The notes beneath the pieces are model-generated. The model ran no database searches, was not told the DNA's origin, and worked only from the letters and a program-made list of their open reading frames with translations. Positions 45,891 to 57,680 of a stretch of 64,000 bases of DNA are shown one piece after another. The position numbers were made by a program, and so were the translations under genes. The stretch is from Ursus arctos (taxonomy: Eukaryota > Chordata > Mammalia > Carnivora > Ursidae): the NCBI RefSeq assembly GCF_023065955.2, contig NW_026622963.1, forward strand, positions 12,035,001 through 12,099,000, read 5' to 3'. The stretch's first letter is position 1. The number at the start of each line of letters is the position of its first letter.

Positions 45891-46635
45891 GTCCAGGTGT
45901 CCCTGCTTAGGTGGTAGCCAGCTTCCAAGTTGGCCTCCAATGATCCCTGCCTCCTGTTATTTTCACCCTGGTGTAGTCCTCTCTCACACTCTATCAGGGT
46001 CGGTGAGTGTGAACGGGGGATATGCCAGTCATGATGATACGTCACTACCAAGCTTAGGTTACTAAGGACTGCAGCTTACATCTTGTTATGTCTGTCTTTT
46101 TTTTTTTTTTTTTTTTTAGATTTTATTTATTTACTTGAGAGAGAGAGAGAGAGCACAGGCAGGCAGAGTGGCAGTCAGAGGGAGAAGGAGGAGCAGACTC
46201 CATGCTGAGCAGGGGGCCCACATGGGGCTCAATCCCAGGACCCCGAGATCATGACCCAAGCTGAAGGCAGATGCTTAACTGACTGAGCCACCCAGGTGCC
46301 CCGGTATGTCTGTCTTTATCTCTCTCTCTGATCTCTGCCTTTGGGAAACGCCACAGAGAGAGGTCCCTATGGTAAGGACCTGAAGCCTCCTGTCAACAGC
46401 TACGCAGGTGGTATTGGAAGTGACCCCCCAGTCCCATAGAAGTCTTCAGAGACTGAAGCCCTGGTCAATAGCTTGAATGTAACCTTGTGAGGAAGTTGGA
46501 GCCAGAACCACCCAGCTGAGCCATTCTAGGATTCCCTAAGCCTCAGAAACTGTAAGACAGTAAGTGTTGTTTCAAGATGCTAGATGTGGAGGGTAATTTG
46601 TTACACAGCAGTGGTTAATTAGTACGACATGAAAT
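45891..46635 (+). repeat. MLT1-type LTR, forward, split by SINE
   Basis: 'ggtagccagcttccaagttg', 'tcaatagcttgaatgtaacc' and 'agtgttgtttcaagatgcta...ggtaatttgttacacagcag' are MLT1-class landmarks, interrupted at 46099-46303. Confidence 0.6.
46099..46303 (-). repeat. SINEC, reverse
   Basis: Long T-tract and AGATTTTATTTATTTACTTG, ending TGAGCCACCCAGGTGCCCCG. A perfect TATGTCTGTCTT duplication occurs at 46087-46098 and 46305-46316. Confidence 0.95.
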
Positions 46636-46644
46636 CCCACCCAT

Positions 46645-46775
46645 TTCTCACCAAAACCTTATGGGGAAGGCGTTAACAACACTTTCTGACCGCTGAAGAT
46701 ACAGAGGTAGGCGAAATCAAGGAAGCTATCTGAGACAGCTTGGATACAAACCCAGGTCAGACACCTGCTATCTCT
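46645..46775 (+). repeat. MIR relic, forward
   Basis: 'aaccttatggggaaggcgtt', 'gaccgctgaagatacagagg' and 'cttggatacaaacccaggtc' follow the MIR core order. Confidence 0.6.
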
Positions 46776-47599
46776 CAGAGAACAAAATTATCACATTTCT
46801 CTTACCCGAATAACTTACCCTTAGAGTCTGTCACTTTGTTATCATTTGGGATTTTGGCATCTGGTAATAATAAGAGCAGGGACTATTAAAAATATACCAA
46901 GAGAAGCTGTTTGCATAACTCATAAATGTTCGAGGTTTCATGGTCATGATTTCCAAATAGAGAAATGACAACACGTTGGAAGGAACAGATGAGTTGAAAG
47001 GAGAATTTGAAAGTGGCACAGTTAAAATCATCTGTAGGTATTTTTAGCACAAAGAAAGAAGTCCTGTTGGCAGACACGGCTAAAATGTAGGGCCATTTTC
47101 ATGTGCTATATTTAGAAAGTCAGTGAATGTCATAGCAAGACAATTGCTTGTTGAGAACATGGATGAGCCTTGAAAATATGAATATAGGCCCATTTCTATG
47201 TGGCCCTTATTGGCACAGAGGAGGGGACCACCCAGAAGTGGTACTCTGGGATCCAATCTCCCTCAGCCTCCAAACATTAAGTGAAAAAGTGGGCCTGCTG
47301 TGCAACCACAGCTTCAAGACAAATCCTTGGACCTCTTTTTCTTCCAAGCAGACTGCTGCCCCTAAAATACTCCTATACAGAAATTCTGGGGTTGCTCTGG
47401 GAAGCAGTGAACTTGAGCCATATAGATGGGTAACAGAGAGAACTGAGGGGTATTAAGTAGATCAAATTAAGGTATAAAGCAGCAGTGCTCACTCGTGGAG
47501 TCCTGAAACCCTGGGGGGTCTAGGTTGGTGTGTGAGACGTGGACAAGACCTTTGTAATTATCAATGATTAAATTACTGCCTTTTCCAAATGATTTGTTA

Positions 47600-48900
47600 A
47601 ACAGAAAATAAAGGAGAGAACTTGTCATAACATCCCTCACCCTCATGTGTGATGTGTGTGTGTATCTATAGCCTATGCAATTTACATACTTAAAGTGTGC
47701 AATATGATGGGGGTTAGTATATTCATAGAGTTGTGCGACCATCACCACAGTTTTGGACATTTTCATTATGCCCCCCTAAAAGTACACACCCATTAGCAGT
47801 CACTCCCCATTACTCATTCCCTCCTCAGCCATAGGCAACGACTCATCTTCTTTCTATCTCTACAGATTTGCCTATTCTGGACATTTCATATTAATAGAAT
47901 CATATACTCTGTGATGTTTCGTGACTGGCTTCTTTTACTTAGCATGATCTTTCCAAAGGTCATTCATGTTGTAGCATGTGTCAGCCCTTCATCCTTCCTT
48001 ATTGCTGAACGATAGTCTATTTGTGAACATATCACATTTTATTAACCATTCGACAGTTGATGGACACTTGCGTTGTTTTCACTTTTTGGCTATTAGGAAT
48101 AATGCTGCTATGAACATTCAGGTGCAAGTTTTGTGCGAGCGCACATTTTCATTTCTCTTGGGCACACATCTAGGAACAGAATTGTGGGTCATATGGTAAC
48201 TATATGTCTAACATTTTGAGGAGCTGCCGATTGTTCACCCAACCAGCTGAATAGGGTTCCACTTTCTCCACATCCTCCTCAACACTTGTGATTATCTGTC
48301 TTTTTGAGAATAGCCGTTCCAGTGCGTGTAAAGTGCTATCTCATTGCGGTTTTGATTTACGTCTCCCTGATGACTAATGCTGTTAAGTGTCTTTTCAGGT
48401 GCTTATTGGCACATGAAGACATTTGTATATATTCTTTGGGAAAAAGTCTGTTCAAATTCTCTGCCCATTTAAAAAAATTGTGTTCTTTTTCATTATTGGG
48501 TTGGAAGAGTTCTTTATATATTCTGGATACAGTACCTTATCAGATATATAATGTGCCAATATTTTCTCCCATTCTGTGGGATGTCTTCACTTTCTTGATG
48601 GTGTCCCTTGAAGTACAAAAGTCTTAAATATCGATAAAGGCTAATTTATCAATGTTTTCTTCTGTTGCTCATGCTTTTGGTGTCGTATCTAAGAAGGTTT
48701 TACCTAACCGAAGGTCAAGATGATTTATTCATGTTTTATTCTAAGAATTTCATAGTTTTGGCTCCTGTGTTTTGGTCTATGGTTTATCTTGAGTTAATTC
48801 TTGTGTATGGTTTAAGAAGGGGTTCAGCTTCATTCTTTTGCATGTGGAAAACCTCACTATTGGTTACTTTTTCAAGGAGAAGCAGAATAATGAGATTTTT
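47600..48900 (-). repeat. Old L1 fragment, reverse
   Basis: 'agagttgtgcgaccatcacc', 'gatttgcctattctggacat', 'ggctattaggaataatgctg' and 'gttttgatttacgtctccct' are antisense old-L1 (L1M) landmarks in order. Open frames across it are incidental. Confidence 0.75.
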
Positions 48901-49189
48901 GATGCTTGAACTTTCATTACAGCATTTAAAATGCAAATGGTTAGGTTCTAACTTTCCCTGTGGCCCTCAATTCCTTTCCCCTTCCTTCCTCCTTTCACAG
49001 TTGTTGCTAACTTCTGTTGTTATTCCTTCAGACAATTAAGAAATAGTTATTGAACACCTGCTGAACACCTGGTACTTCACCATGGGATGAAGGGGAGTAT
49101 GTACAAGACATAGACTGTGTCCTAAAAAAGTTTACAGTTCAGTTGAGGTAGTGAGTGTCACATATATTAAACATTAACCAATAGCGAGG

Positions 49190-49950
49190 TCAGTAACCAC
49201 CTAGGGTTCAAACTGGTCCCAGAAATACAGTGAAATGTTTGTATTGTGGCAAGACAGAAAAACCACATATAGATCAACGAATACAATTCAAGAGATGTGG
49301 GCATCAGAGCACTCACAGTCTGCTGGTGGAAGTGTAACATGGTATAGCCACATTGGAAGAGAGTTTGGCAGTTCCTTAAATGGTTAGACATAAAGTTGCC
49401 AATTCTAACCCTAGAGAAATGAAACCATATCCAGACAAAAACTTGTGCACAAATGTTTATAGCAGCATTATTCAGAAGAGCCCCAAAGTGGAAAAAACCC
49501 CAAATGTCCACCCACCAACGAATAGATAAATAAAATGCAGTGTACCCATATAATAGAATATTATTCAGTCATTACAAAGAATAAAATATGGATGCATGCT
49601 ACAATGTGGACGAACCTGAAAAGATTATGCTAAGTGAAAGAAGCCAGTCACAAAAGAGCACAAATGATATGACTCCATTTATAAAAAAATCTTCATAATA
49701 AGCAAATCCACAGACAGAAAGTAAATGAGTGGTCTTCTAGGGTTTGGGGAATAGGGTGCTAGGGGTGTGACAGCCAGAGTTTGAGCTTTCTTTTTGAAGT
49801 GATCAAAATATTTTAAAACTGACTGTGGTGATGTTTGCACAACTCTGAATTTACCAAAATAATTTATCTGTAAAAATTAAATGTGTAAATTATATGGCAC
49901 ATGAATTATATCTCAGTAAAACTGTTGTTAAAAAACAAACAAAGACACAA
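49190..49950 (+). repeat. Old L1 3' end, forward
   Basis: 'tggtggaagtgtaacatgg', 'tttatagcagcattattcag', 'aatattattcagtcattac', 'gctaagtgaaagaagccagt', 'ggtgatgtttgcacaactct' and 'gaattatatctcagtaaaac' run to an A-rich end. Confidence 0.85.
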
Positions 49951-50035
49951 AGACAACCAAAGCCAGAGGGATGAGGAAAAGGGAGAGGTAAGCTCGGGCT
50001 GGGATGTCTAAGAAGGCTTCATAGCAAAAAGCTCA

Positions 50036-50745
50036 TTCATTCATCTGTCTATTCATTTTTCATCCATGAAGTATGCATGGAGTATTTGCATGGGCCAGAT
50101 ATTGTTCTGGGGACAAGGGTTCCAGCAATGAATTAAACAGAGGCCTTGCCCTGAAAAAGAAAGCGTAGTTAGGAGAAGGAGAAAATGGAGAAGGGGCTAC
50201 GTAGCGGTGGTTGAAGAAAGCCTCTTCCAGGAGCTAGTATTTAAGCTGAGACCTGAATGAAGAGTGGGAGCAAACTATAGAGAAGCTCTGGAAGAAAATC
50301 ATTCCAGACAGAGGAACAGCAAGTATAAAGACCTCGAGGCAGGAGTGTGCTGTGTGTTGGAGGCAGAGTAGAAAGAGTACCTGAAGTGGAAGAGAAGAGA
50401 TAAATCCGAGAGCCAAGCAGGGGCAAGATCGAGAAAGATTTGAAGCCACAGTAAGATCTTTGGATTTTTTCCCCCTCAGTGTGATGAGGGAGGGTTTTGA
50501 ACAGAGAGGGTATAACGCGGTTTCTATTTTAAGAGTGTCTCTGTTAGTTCTGAGGAGGAGAGCCTGTGAAGGCAAGAGCAGAGGCTCAAACACCAGCGGG
50601 GAGGCCGCTGCCGTGGTCCCAGTGAGGGAGAACGTGGCTTGGACCAGAGTGGAAGCAGAAAGCTAAAGTCACTAGGATTTGCTGATGGATTGGACGGAGG
50701 ACATGGGTCAGATTTTGAAATGAAAGTTTTCAGTTATGTTTCTAC
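50036..50745 (+). repeat. Old dispersed repeat, near full length
   Basis: Ordered landmarks: 'cagatattgttctggggaca', 'gagacctgaatgaagagtgg', 'cattccagacagaggaacag', 'gatgagggagggttttgaac' and 'gatttgctgatggattggac'. The same consensus recurs at 57110 and 57681. Family not named. Confidence 0.6.
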
Positions 50746-50814
50746 CAACGTCCAGATTGTAGATTATCCAAGCAGAGATTTCAAGCTGGTGACCTGCTGT
50801 GCATGTTTGTGCAT

Positions 50815-51612
50815 GTGTTTTAATCAACGTTATTGAGGTGAAACCTACACATAGTAAAATTCACCAATTTTAAATGCAGTTATTTTTTTAGTTTTGGTAA
50901 ATGTATACAGTCATTGTGTATACTACAATCATGATCTAGAACCTTTTACTCTCCCTAGAATGTTTCCTCATGCCTATTTGCCAGGGCTAGCTCCTAGAAA
51001 CCACGTACCTGTTTTCTGTTCCCGTAGTTTTGCTGTCATATAAGTAGAATCCTATGTCTTCTGTGTCTGGCTTATTTCACTTAGTATAGTGCTTTTGAGA
51101 TTGATCCACGTCGTTGCATGGGTCAGTACCGCGTACCTTTTTTACTGCTTCGCAGTGAATGCAATAGACCGTACTTAGTCATTTTGGGAAGCCCTCACAA
51201 AATACCACAGACTGCGCGACTTAAACAAGAGAGATATGTTTTCTTACAGTTCTAGAAGTCTGAGATCAGGGCATCAGCACAGCCAGGTTCTCGTGAGGAC
51301 TTCCTTCCAGGCTTGCAGACGGCCAGCTTCTCTCTGGGTCACCACATGGCGGGGGGCACATTAATCCCATTATGAGGGCTCCGGCCTCATCGCTTCCTCT
51401 ACACCTAATTACCAAAGGCCCCATCTTCAAATATCACATTGCGGGGTAAGTCTTCAACATGAGTTCTGGGGGATATAATTCAGTCCCCAGCACAAACGAA
51501 TACACCAGGTCACCGTTCGTTCCGTGAATTTGCCAGTGAATACGTGTTAGATTATTTCTGGTTTGGGGCTGTGATAAATGAAGCTGTTATAAACATTTGA
51601 GTACAGTTTCAA
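50815..51612 (-). repeat. Old L1 fragment, reverse, split by MLT1
   Basis: 'cgttattgaggtgaaaccta' and 'ctggcttatttcacttagta', and after the LTR 'ggtttggggctgtgataaat...gaagctgttataaacatttg', form one continuous antisense L1. Confidence 0.75.
51180..51495 (-). repeat. MLT1-type LTR, reverse, inside L1
   Basis: 'aaataccacagactgcgcga', 'cttacagttctagaagtctg', 'cagacggccagcttctctct' and 'ccaaaggccccatcttcaaa' are reversed MLT1 landmarks. Confidence 0.8.
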
Positions 51613-52480
51613 TCTGGTCTTGGGCCGAAGCGTGGCCGTTAGACCTCACCGCTGCTAAGCCATCAAACTGCTGTGTGATAGGACAGGTCAGAATATTCAG
51701 CTCCCGTTTCTGACACACAAAGAATCGTGAACTGACGATATTCCACTTGAACAAACGATGCTCACTGCTGACACGGTGAGCGAATGACACGCTGTAGATT
51801 CAAAATGTTTTCGGTGAAGCGGCTGCTGGTGCACAACACAGTGGCCCCTACGGGCTCTGCACGCCTGACGTCTCCACAGGCTTTTTCATTTGTCTAACGG
51901 AGCCTCTCTCTGCTCCACACGTATTTTCACCACCACCGGTTGTAAAACATCTTTGCAGAGTCCACTAAAGGTTACATCGAATTAGTGTTTCCTCACCTCC
52001 TTTGAAAACATCCTGTTCATTCAGACTATTCACAGAGGCTCATCCCAGCGTCATTTCAGATTTGGCATCGACTCCTTAACTCATCAAAAGCCAAGGAAAG
52101 CTACTGGAAATAATCTGCTTTGGCTCGCAATTGATTACTGACTCGCTTCCCCATGTTCTCTTCTGCCCCCAAAGCTCACAGAAGCAAACAAGTTCATTTT
52201 CTCTGCACGCATTTTGTCGGCTGCTGCACTCACGCCCAATTTAAGTAATTCGCCATCAGTAAGCGTCCCTCCTTGTTCGGCGGACAAATGAACGACTCAG
52301 TAACTCCAGCGGCAGCTCGCTTGCTTTCTCTACTGTTTTGAAGAAATTCTGACATAATGAGATAGTCTGTTTTAAATATCTCTCGTAGGGGATATTTTCT
52401 CAAGTAGGTTTTAAATTTTCTAGTTTTTCTTATGGTTGTTCTATGAATTGAGAATGTTTGTCGGGCGTTTAGTCAATATA
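51613..52480. other. Repeat-poor, CpG-containing unique block
   Basis: No recognisable repeat; CpG is commoner than in neighbouring AT-rich DNA. It carries motifs such as GCAATTGATTAC and TTTAAGTAATTC. No coding potential is seen. Possibly conserved non-coding DNA, unproven. Confidence 0.35.
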
Positions 52481-53034
52481 TATTGTATTCCTTTAGCACG
52501 GCTATCATGTTATTGCATAATAAACACAATGCGTTGCCATCTAATCCAGTAACAGAAGACTTCACATCCCGTTGGATTACTGTTCAGGCCGGCACATCAG
52601 CCCAACTTCTCTGTCTGCCCAATTCTGCTTCTGTCTCACCTTACACAGGTGTGGCCCCTAAGAGCACCCTCCTGCCCGTCCTCACATGCTTGTTCCAAGA
52701 CAAGAGCCTGCTTCCAAGGGGAGCAGGAGTGTGCGAGTGGTCCGAGAAAGCAGGTGGAGAGATGGGGTTTTGGAACCTCTTCCTCTTTGCTAGCCTAGCA
52801 CTGAGGAACCCCTGCACTGCCGGGACCTGGAACACAGATAACTCTTAGCATAAAGTGGTGGTCCAGGTGTGAAGACTTTCAGTGGGGGTGGGTTGGGATG
52901 GTTTGCTTCCAGAAGGGAATATACTAGGCATCTGAGAAACACGGGGGGAAGGAAACAGCACGATGGGACTGGGTGGTGATTACTAAGCTTCACTGAGGCC
53001 TTAACAGAAAAAATTATTTTAAAGACGAGGAGTA

Positions 53035-53225
53035 GGGGCACCTGGGTGGCTCAGTTGATTAAGCGTCTGCCTTTGGATCAGGTCGTGATGCTGGGGTCCT
53101 GGGATCGAACGCAGCATCGGTCTCCCTGCTTAGTGGGGAATCTGCTTCTCCCTCTCCCTCTGCTGTTTTCAATCTCTCTCCATCAAATAAATAAATAAAA
53201 TCTTTTAAAAAATTAAAAAGAGAAT
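53035..53225 (+). repeat. SINEC, forward
   Basis: GGGGCACCTGGGTGGCTCAG head and AAATAAATAAATAAAATCTTTT tail. AAAGACGAGGAGTA before and AAAGATGAGGAGTA after form the target duplication. Confidence 0.94.
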
Positions 53226-53492
53226 AAAGATGAGGAGTAATTAACAGGCAATTGTATAAAAGCTAGAGGGCCTTCTAGAGCAAGGATCTAAAGGATCCCC
53301 ATCATTTTCTATTTAATTCACCAGTATTGTCCCTGTGAAAATCCGACAAAACCTGGAGGATAACAGTAGACAACCACAAACTTGCCCAAGGAGTAGCCCT
53401 ATGCAGCCCCCACAACAGATTTCCTATCTTTGCTAAAGACATTAACACAGCCCCAGGTGTATTTCCTATGGACGTTGACTTGATGAATGGGT

Positions 53493-53572
53493 TCCTCTTC
53501 TTCTTCTTCTTCTTCTTCTTCTTCTTCTTCTTCTTCTTCTTCTTCTTCTTTTTTTTAAAAGATTTTTTGGGT
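53493..53572 (-). repeat. (TTC)17 tract fused to a truncated SINE tail
   Basis: Seventeen uninterrupted TTC units (53498-53548), then TTTTTTTTAAAAGATTTTTT, which resembles a reversed SINEC A-tail with its last bases. TGGGTTC occurs on both sides (53489-53494 region and 53568-53575), suggesting an insertion of only the tail. Confidence 0.75.
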
Positions 53573-54910
53573 TCTTTTTTAATCCCTATGAGAAGAGTGG
53601 CTCAGAAACTGTGTGCATTCACATGGAACATACAACAGTATACGTACATTTGTGGTCTTCCTCCAAAGCTATGTGAACTCTCGGCTTGTCACAATGCGGG
53701 CCGCAGAGATCAGGACTGTTTGGACATCCTGCAGAACATCACACTGAATCTATTACATTGATGATGTCATATTAATTCAGCCAGATGGGCAAATATGGCT
53801 AGCACATGAGAGGCCTTGGTGCGACACATGTACTCCATAAGTTGTGTAAAGTTCAGGGGCCTGTCATATCATAAAGATGTTTAGGGGTCCAGTGTCAAGG
53901 GCATGCCATGTATCCCATCCAAATTTCTGCACCTCCTACCACGAAGGAGGAAGCATAATGCCTGGTAGTTCTCTTTGGGTTCTGGACACAGTATATTTCA
54001 CACTGGGGATTTTGCTCTGGCCCATATACTGGGTGACATAAAAGGCCACCAGCTTTCATTGGAGCTCAGGGCAGAAAAAGGTTATAGAGCAGTTTCAGGC
54101 TGTAGTGCAAGCAGTCCATTTATGCTTCTATAGATGGTTTAGATGGTATTAGTGTTTTCAGTGGCAGAAAAAGATGCTGTGTAAAGTTTATGGCAGGTTC
54201 CACTGGGAATCACGACCTTGGGGTGTTGGAGCAAGGCCATGCTATCTATAGAAGAGATTTATGTGCCTTTTGAAAAAAACTGCTCATGTGCCACTGATCA
54301 TAGGACACCAAGTGACCACATGTCAGAACTACCCATCATGAGCCAGGCTCTATCAAACCCACCAAGACATAATATCAGGCAGCCAGCAACAATCTGTCCT
54401 CTGATGGAATTGGTGCGTCTGCAATGGAACACAAGTAAGAGCAGGTGGTTCAAGCAAGTTTTGCTTGAGCAGACAGCCCAGACGCCAGGGCATCACACCA
54501 CCATTATACCAGCACCTCCACAGCTCACACTGACGCCTGTATGTAAGCTTCCTTACAACCAGCTGCAAGAGGAGGAAAAATCCTGTATTTGGCTTGTGGA
54601 GAGTTTTCTCAGTATGTGACTGAGAATGGATGGCAGCTATGATACAGCCTCACTTAGGGGTCACCTTGAGAAACAGGAGTGAAAGAAGATCTCAGTGGGG
54701 AGAACTTCAGGAGGTGCACCTGGGCATCCACTTTGTGGACAGAGAAGTGCCCCAAGGTTAGAATATATATGAATTCAGGGGCAATGGTGAAAGGACTGTA
54801 TGGCTGGTAGTGGCCTGGAAGAAGAAATTTGGGAAGGGACAAGGAGCTTAGGATAGAGGCACAAGGATGGATACCTGTATGGGAGTTGCTACAAGGTATG
54901 GAGATCTTTG

Positions 54911-55007
54911 TTTAAGCAGTCTCCACACTCAACATGGGGCTCAAACTCACAACCCCAAGATCAGGAGTCACATGCTCTACTGACTGAGCAAGCCAGGTGC
55001 CCCCAGA
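54911..55007 (-). repeat. SINEC fragment, reverse
   Basis: Starts AAGCAGTCTCCACACTC and ends TGAGCAAGCCAGGTGCCCC. TATGGAGATCTTTGT / TATGAAGATTTTTGT flanks it as a decayed duplication. The A-tail side is missing. Confidence 0.8.
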
Positions 55008-56180
55008 ATATGAAGATTTTTGTATCACATGTTAACACCCACCAGAAAGCATCCACCATAGAAGAGGCATTAAATAACTAAGAAAGGCAAAATTCACTTG
55101 TCCAGGTGACCTTAGCCAGTCTCTGTCATCAGCCACCCAGTGCTGGCACTAAGGATACATGAATAAAGTGGCCACAGTGTCAGATATAGAGGCTAGTATG
55201 AGCCTAATAGCATGGGCTCCCACTTACAAGAACTACTGTTAGCTACTGTTGCTGCTTAATATGTCCCCAATATGGTAACAGTCCTCCAGGAGACCAATTG
55301 GCCATGTAGTGGGAAGCTGACTACATTGAACCCCTTCCATCCTGGAGGAGCCATGATTCATCCTGACGGGAATTAACATATATTCTGGGTACTGCTTACC
55401 TTTCCTGCACATAAGATCCTATCCAGTACCGCTACCTGAGGGCTTTTTGAATATTTCATTCACCAGCACAAGATCTCATGTAACATCATGTCAGATCAGG
55501 GACCCAACTCACTGAATGAGTCTATGATCACAGGAGTCACTCGCCTAGCCATAGTCCGGACCACCCAGAAGCTGCTGGCCAGACGGGGCATCAGAATGAC
55601 CTCCTGAAGGCCCACTTGAAGTGCCAGCTTGGAGGGAATACTTTATGAGGATGGGGGTCATTTTCCAGGATGCCACGTGCATCTTGAATCACAGACCTTT
55701 ATATGGTGCTGTGTCCCCAGTCAAAAGAATACATGGACCCAGGAACTATGGGGTAGAAGCAGGAGAGACCTACTACTATCACTCTCATTGGGGACTTGTA
55801 GAATTTGGGCTTCCAAATATCACAACTCTGGTCTCTGCAGGATTAGAGGTATTTTTCCCCAAAGGGGAAATCTTCCACAAGAGGACACAGCAAGAGTCCT
55901 ATTGAACTATAAACTATAGCTGCTACCTGAGCATTTGGGACACCTTCTTTGCAGGGACCAGCAGGCAAGAAGGAGAGTCATCATCCTGGCCAAGAGTGAT
56001 CTACTTGGGTGCTTCTCAGTACTCTCCTGCTCAATTTGGACAATAAATGGACAAGTGCAGAAACTCTGAGCCCCTGAGAACTTGTGGTGGTCAGGCGCTC
56101 AGATCCTTAGGTAAGCCACTGAGACCGGAGGAGATGCTAGCTGAGGGTGAGGGCAATTTAGGATTGAAAACAAGTAGGGA

Positions 56181-57109
56181 GGCAAGTATGTATACAGAAA
56201 ATCCTCTAAAATAAATGTTTCCGTGTTCACATTTTGGTGGTACTTGACCACCATGTAAACATAAAACTCCCCACCCTCCCCCACAAAGTCCCTGGGGGTG
56301 TCTCCTGTGGGCGCAGAGCAGGTCTGCTCCATGATCACAGACTTCGGCAGTTTTCTGCCTTCTTCTCTCCTCTGGCTGCTCTGCTAGGAGCTACTCTACT
56401 CCATGGGTATTGCACCTCTGCTGGTACAGATGCTGCTGATGCACTGGGACCTGGGAGGTGACAAAGCTGTCCCATGGGGGTGAGGCTGGGGAATGTCCTC
56501 CCTGCTTTTGTTTTGCTTTGTCATGGGTGGGGAGGCATGGAAGAAGGTTAGCTTGTGTACCCATTTTGACATGGTTTTTAGTTAAATATCCCTTTCAGTT
56601 TTTACTTAAAGTACTCTTGCCTCTTCCTTCCACTTCCATAGGACTCAGATATAAGTCGAGTGGGGGACCGGACTGGGAGGCAAACGCAGTGGTAAGTGGA
56701 ATACTAAATTGTCCCTTCCACAGAGGATTCACTGGGGGGCGTCCAACAGCTCCAGTCTCCTCATGGGCACGGACATCGTCAAGTGGTTGCAACATATGTT
56801 CAAGCTGAGTCCTTACCTCATTGTTCACAGAACCAGGAGGATGAAGAAGAGGGAAGGATTCATTTCTTCTGGAAGATTAGGGAAGACCCTACAGAAGAAA
56901 TGTCCCTGAGTGGAACGTTAAAAGTGGAGTAGAGGTGGGGAAGAGGAAAGAGCAAAGAGCAAAAGCTGAGCACGGGCCCTTAGAACGTTTGTTGACTCAA
57001 AGTCCTTGCTCCAGAGCACCTACATTCCCATTCAAACTGATCAGCAATAAACAAATGAACAAAAAATGTGTATCCTGTTCGGTGGTGACAAATGTCAAGC
57101 AGAAAAATC
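56181..57109. other. Unassigned sequence downstream of the ERV relic
   Basis: No clear gene or repeat identified. It might include the 3' end or LTR of the retroviral relic, but I cannot show paired LTRs. Confidence 0.4.
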
Positions 57110-57620
57110 AAACAAAAGGGAAGGGGGCTATTTTAGCCAAAGTGGTCAAGGTTGGCCTTTCTGAAAATGGGGCTTTTGAGCTGAGATCTGAATGAGGTGT
57201 TGAAAAGAGCCATGTGGATCTCCAGGAAAGCGCATTTCAGGCAGAGGGAACAAGCAAAGTTCAAAGCCCTGATATGGGAGCCACTTGGTGAGTTCAAGAG
57301 CAGCAAGGCCTATGTCTGGGGCACAGTAATAGAAGAGGGCTTTGAGCAGAGAACACAATCAGTTTGCCGTTTGGAGAAGAGACTTCAGGAGGCCAGGGGA
57401 TACACAGAAAGAACAGTTAGGAGGCTCCTGCAGTTATCCAGGTGAGAGAAGATAGGGAAGGTGGTTGTCATGGAGGAATAAAGAGGTGTTGGTAGAAGTT
57501 ATTGACTTCCAGACATCTTTCGAAGGTAAAGCTAATGGGATTTATTAGGTTAGACTTGACAAGGATGGAAAAGTAGGTGATTGATAAATTGGGAATTGAG
57601 ACCATTTTCTGAACATATCA
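57110..57620 (+). repeat. Old dispersed repeat copy
   Basis: 'gagctgagatctgaatgagg', 'caggcagagggaacaagcaa', 'agggctttgagcagagaaca' and 'ctcctgcagttatccaggtg' match the family seen at 50036. Confidence 0.55.
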
Positions 57621-57680
57621 CTCCCCTGCTTAAAAATTTCATGGTAAAGTTCAGACTTTTGTAGCAAGTCCTTTATTGGT

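Larger units (their letters stand above)
53290..56180 (+). mobile_element. Endogenous retrovirus relic, class III (ERV-L-like) pol, non-functional
   Basis: Translation in shifting frames shows scattered short matches to ERV-L-type pol in the expected order: reverse transcriptase (about 53.3-54.05 kb), RNase H (about 54.05-54.8 kb), integrase (about 55.0-55.65 kb) and a C-terminal dUTPase-like part (about 55.65-56.18 kb). The strongest blocks are two short open stretches, 54218-54619 and 55621-55905. Many stops and frameshifts, a (TTC)n tail insertion (53493-53572) and a SINE fragment (54911-55007) make it dead. No env or clear LTR pair was recognised; class III elements often lack env. The family name is an inference from pol order and the dUTPase position. 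Confidence 0.7.

Noticed and set aside
47978..49039. Frames of 73-124 codons, some hydrophobic
   Set aside because: They cross the antisense of an old L1; hydrophobicity comes from T-rich sequence.
53468..53761. 97-codon frame with a long phenylalanine run
   Set aside because: The run is the (TTC)17 microsatellite; the rest is decayed retroviral pol in another frame.
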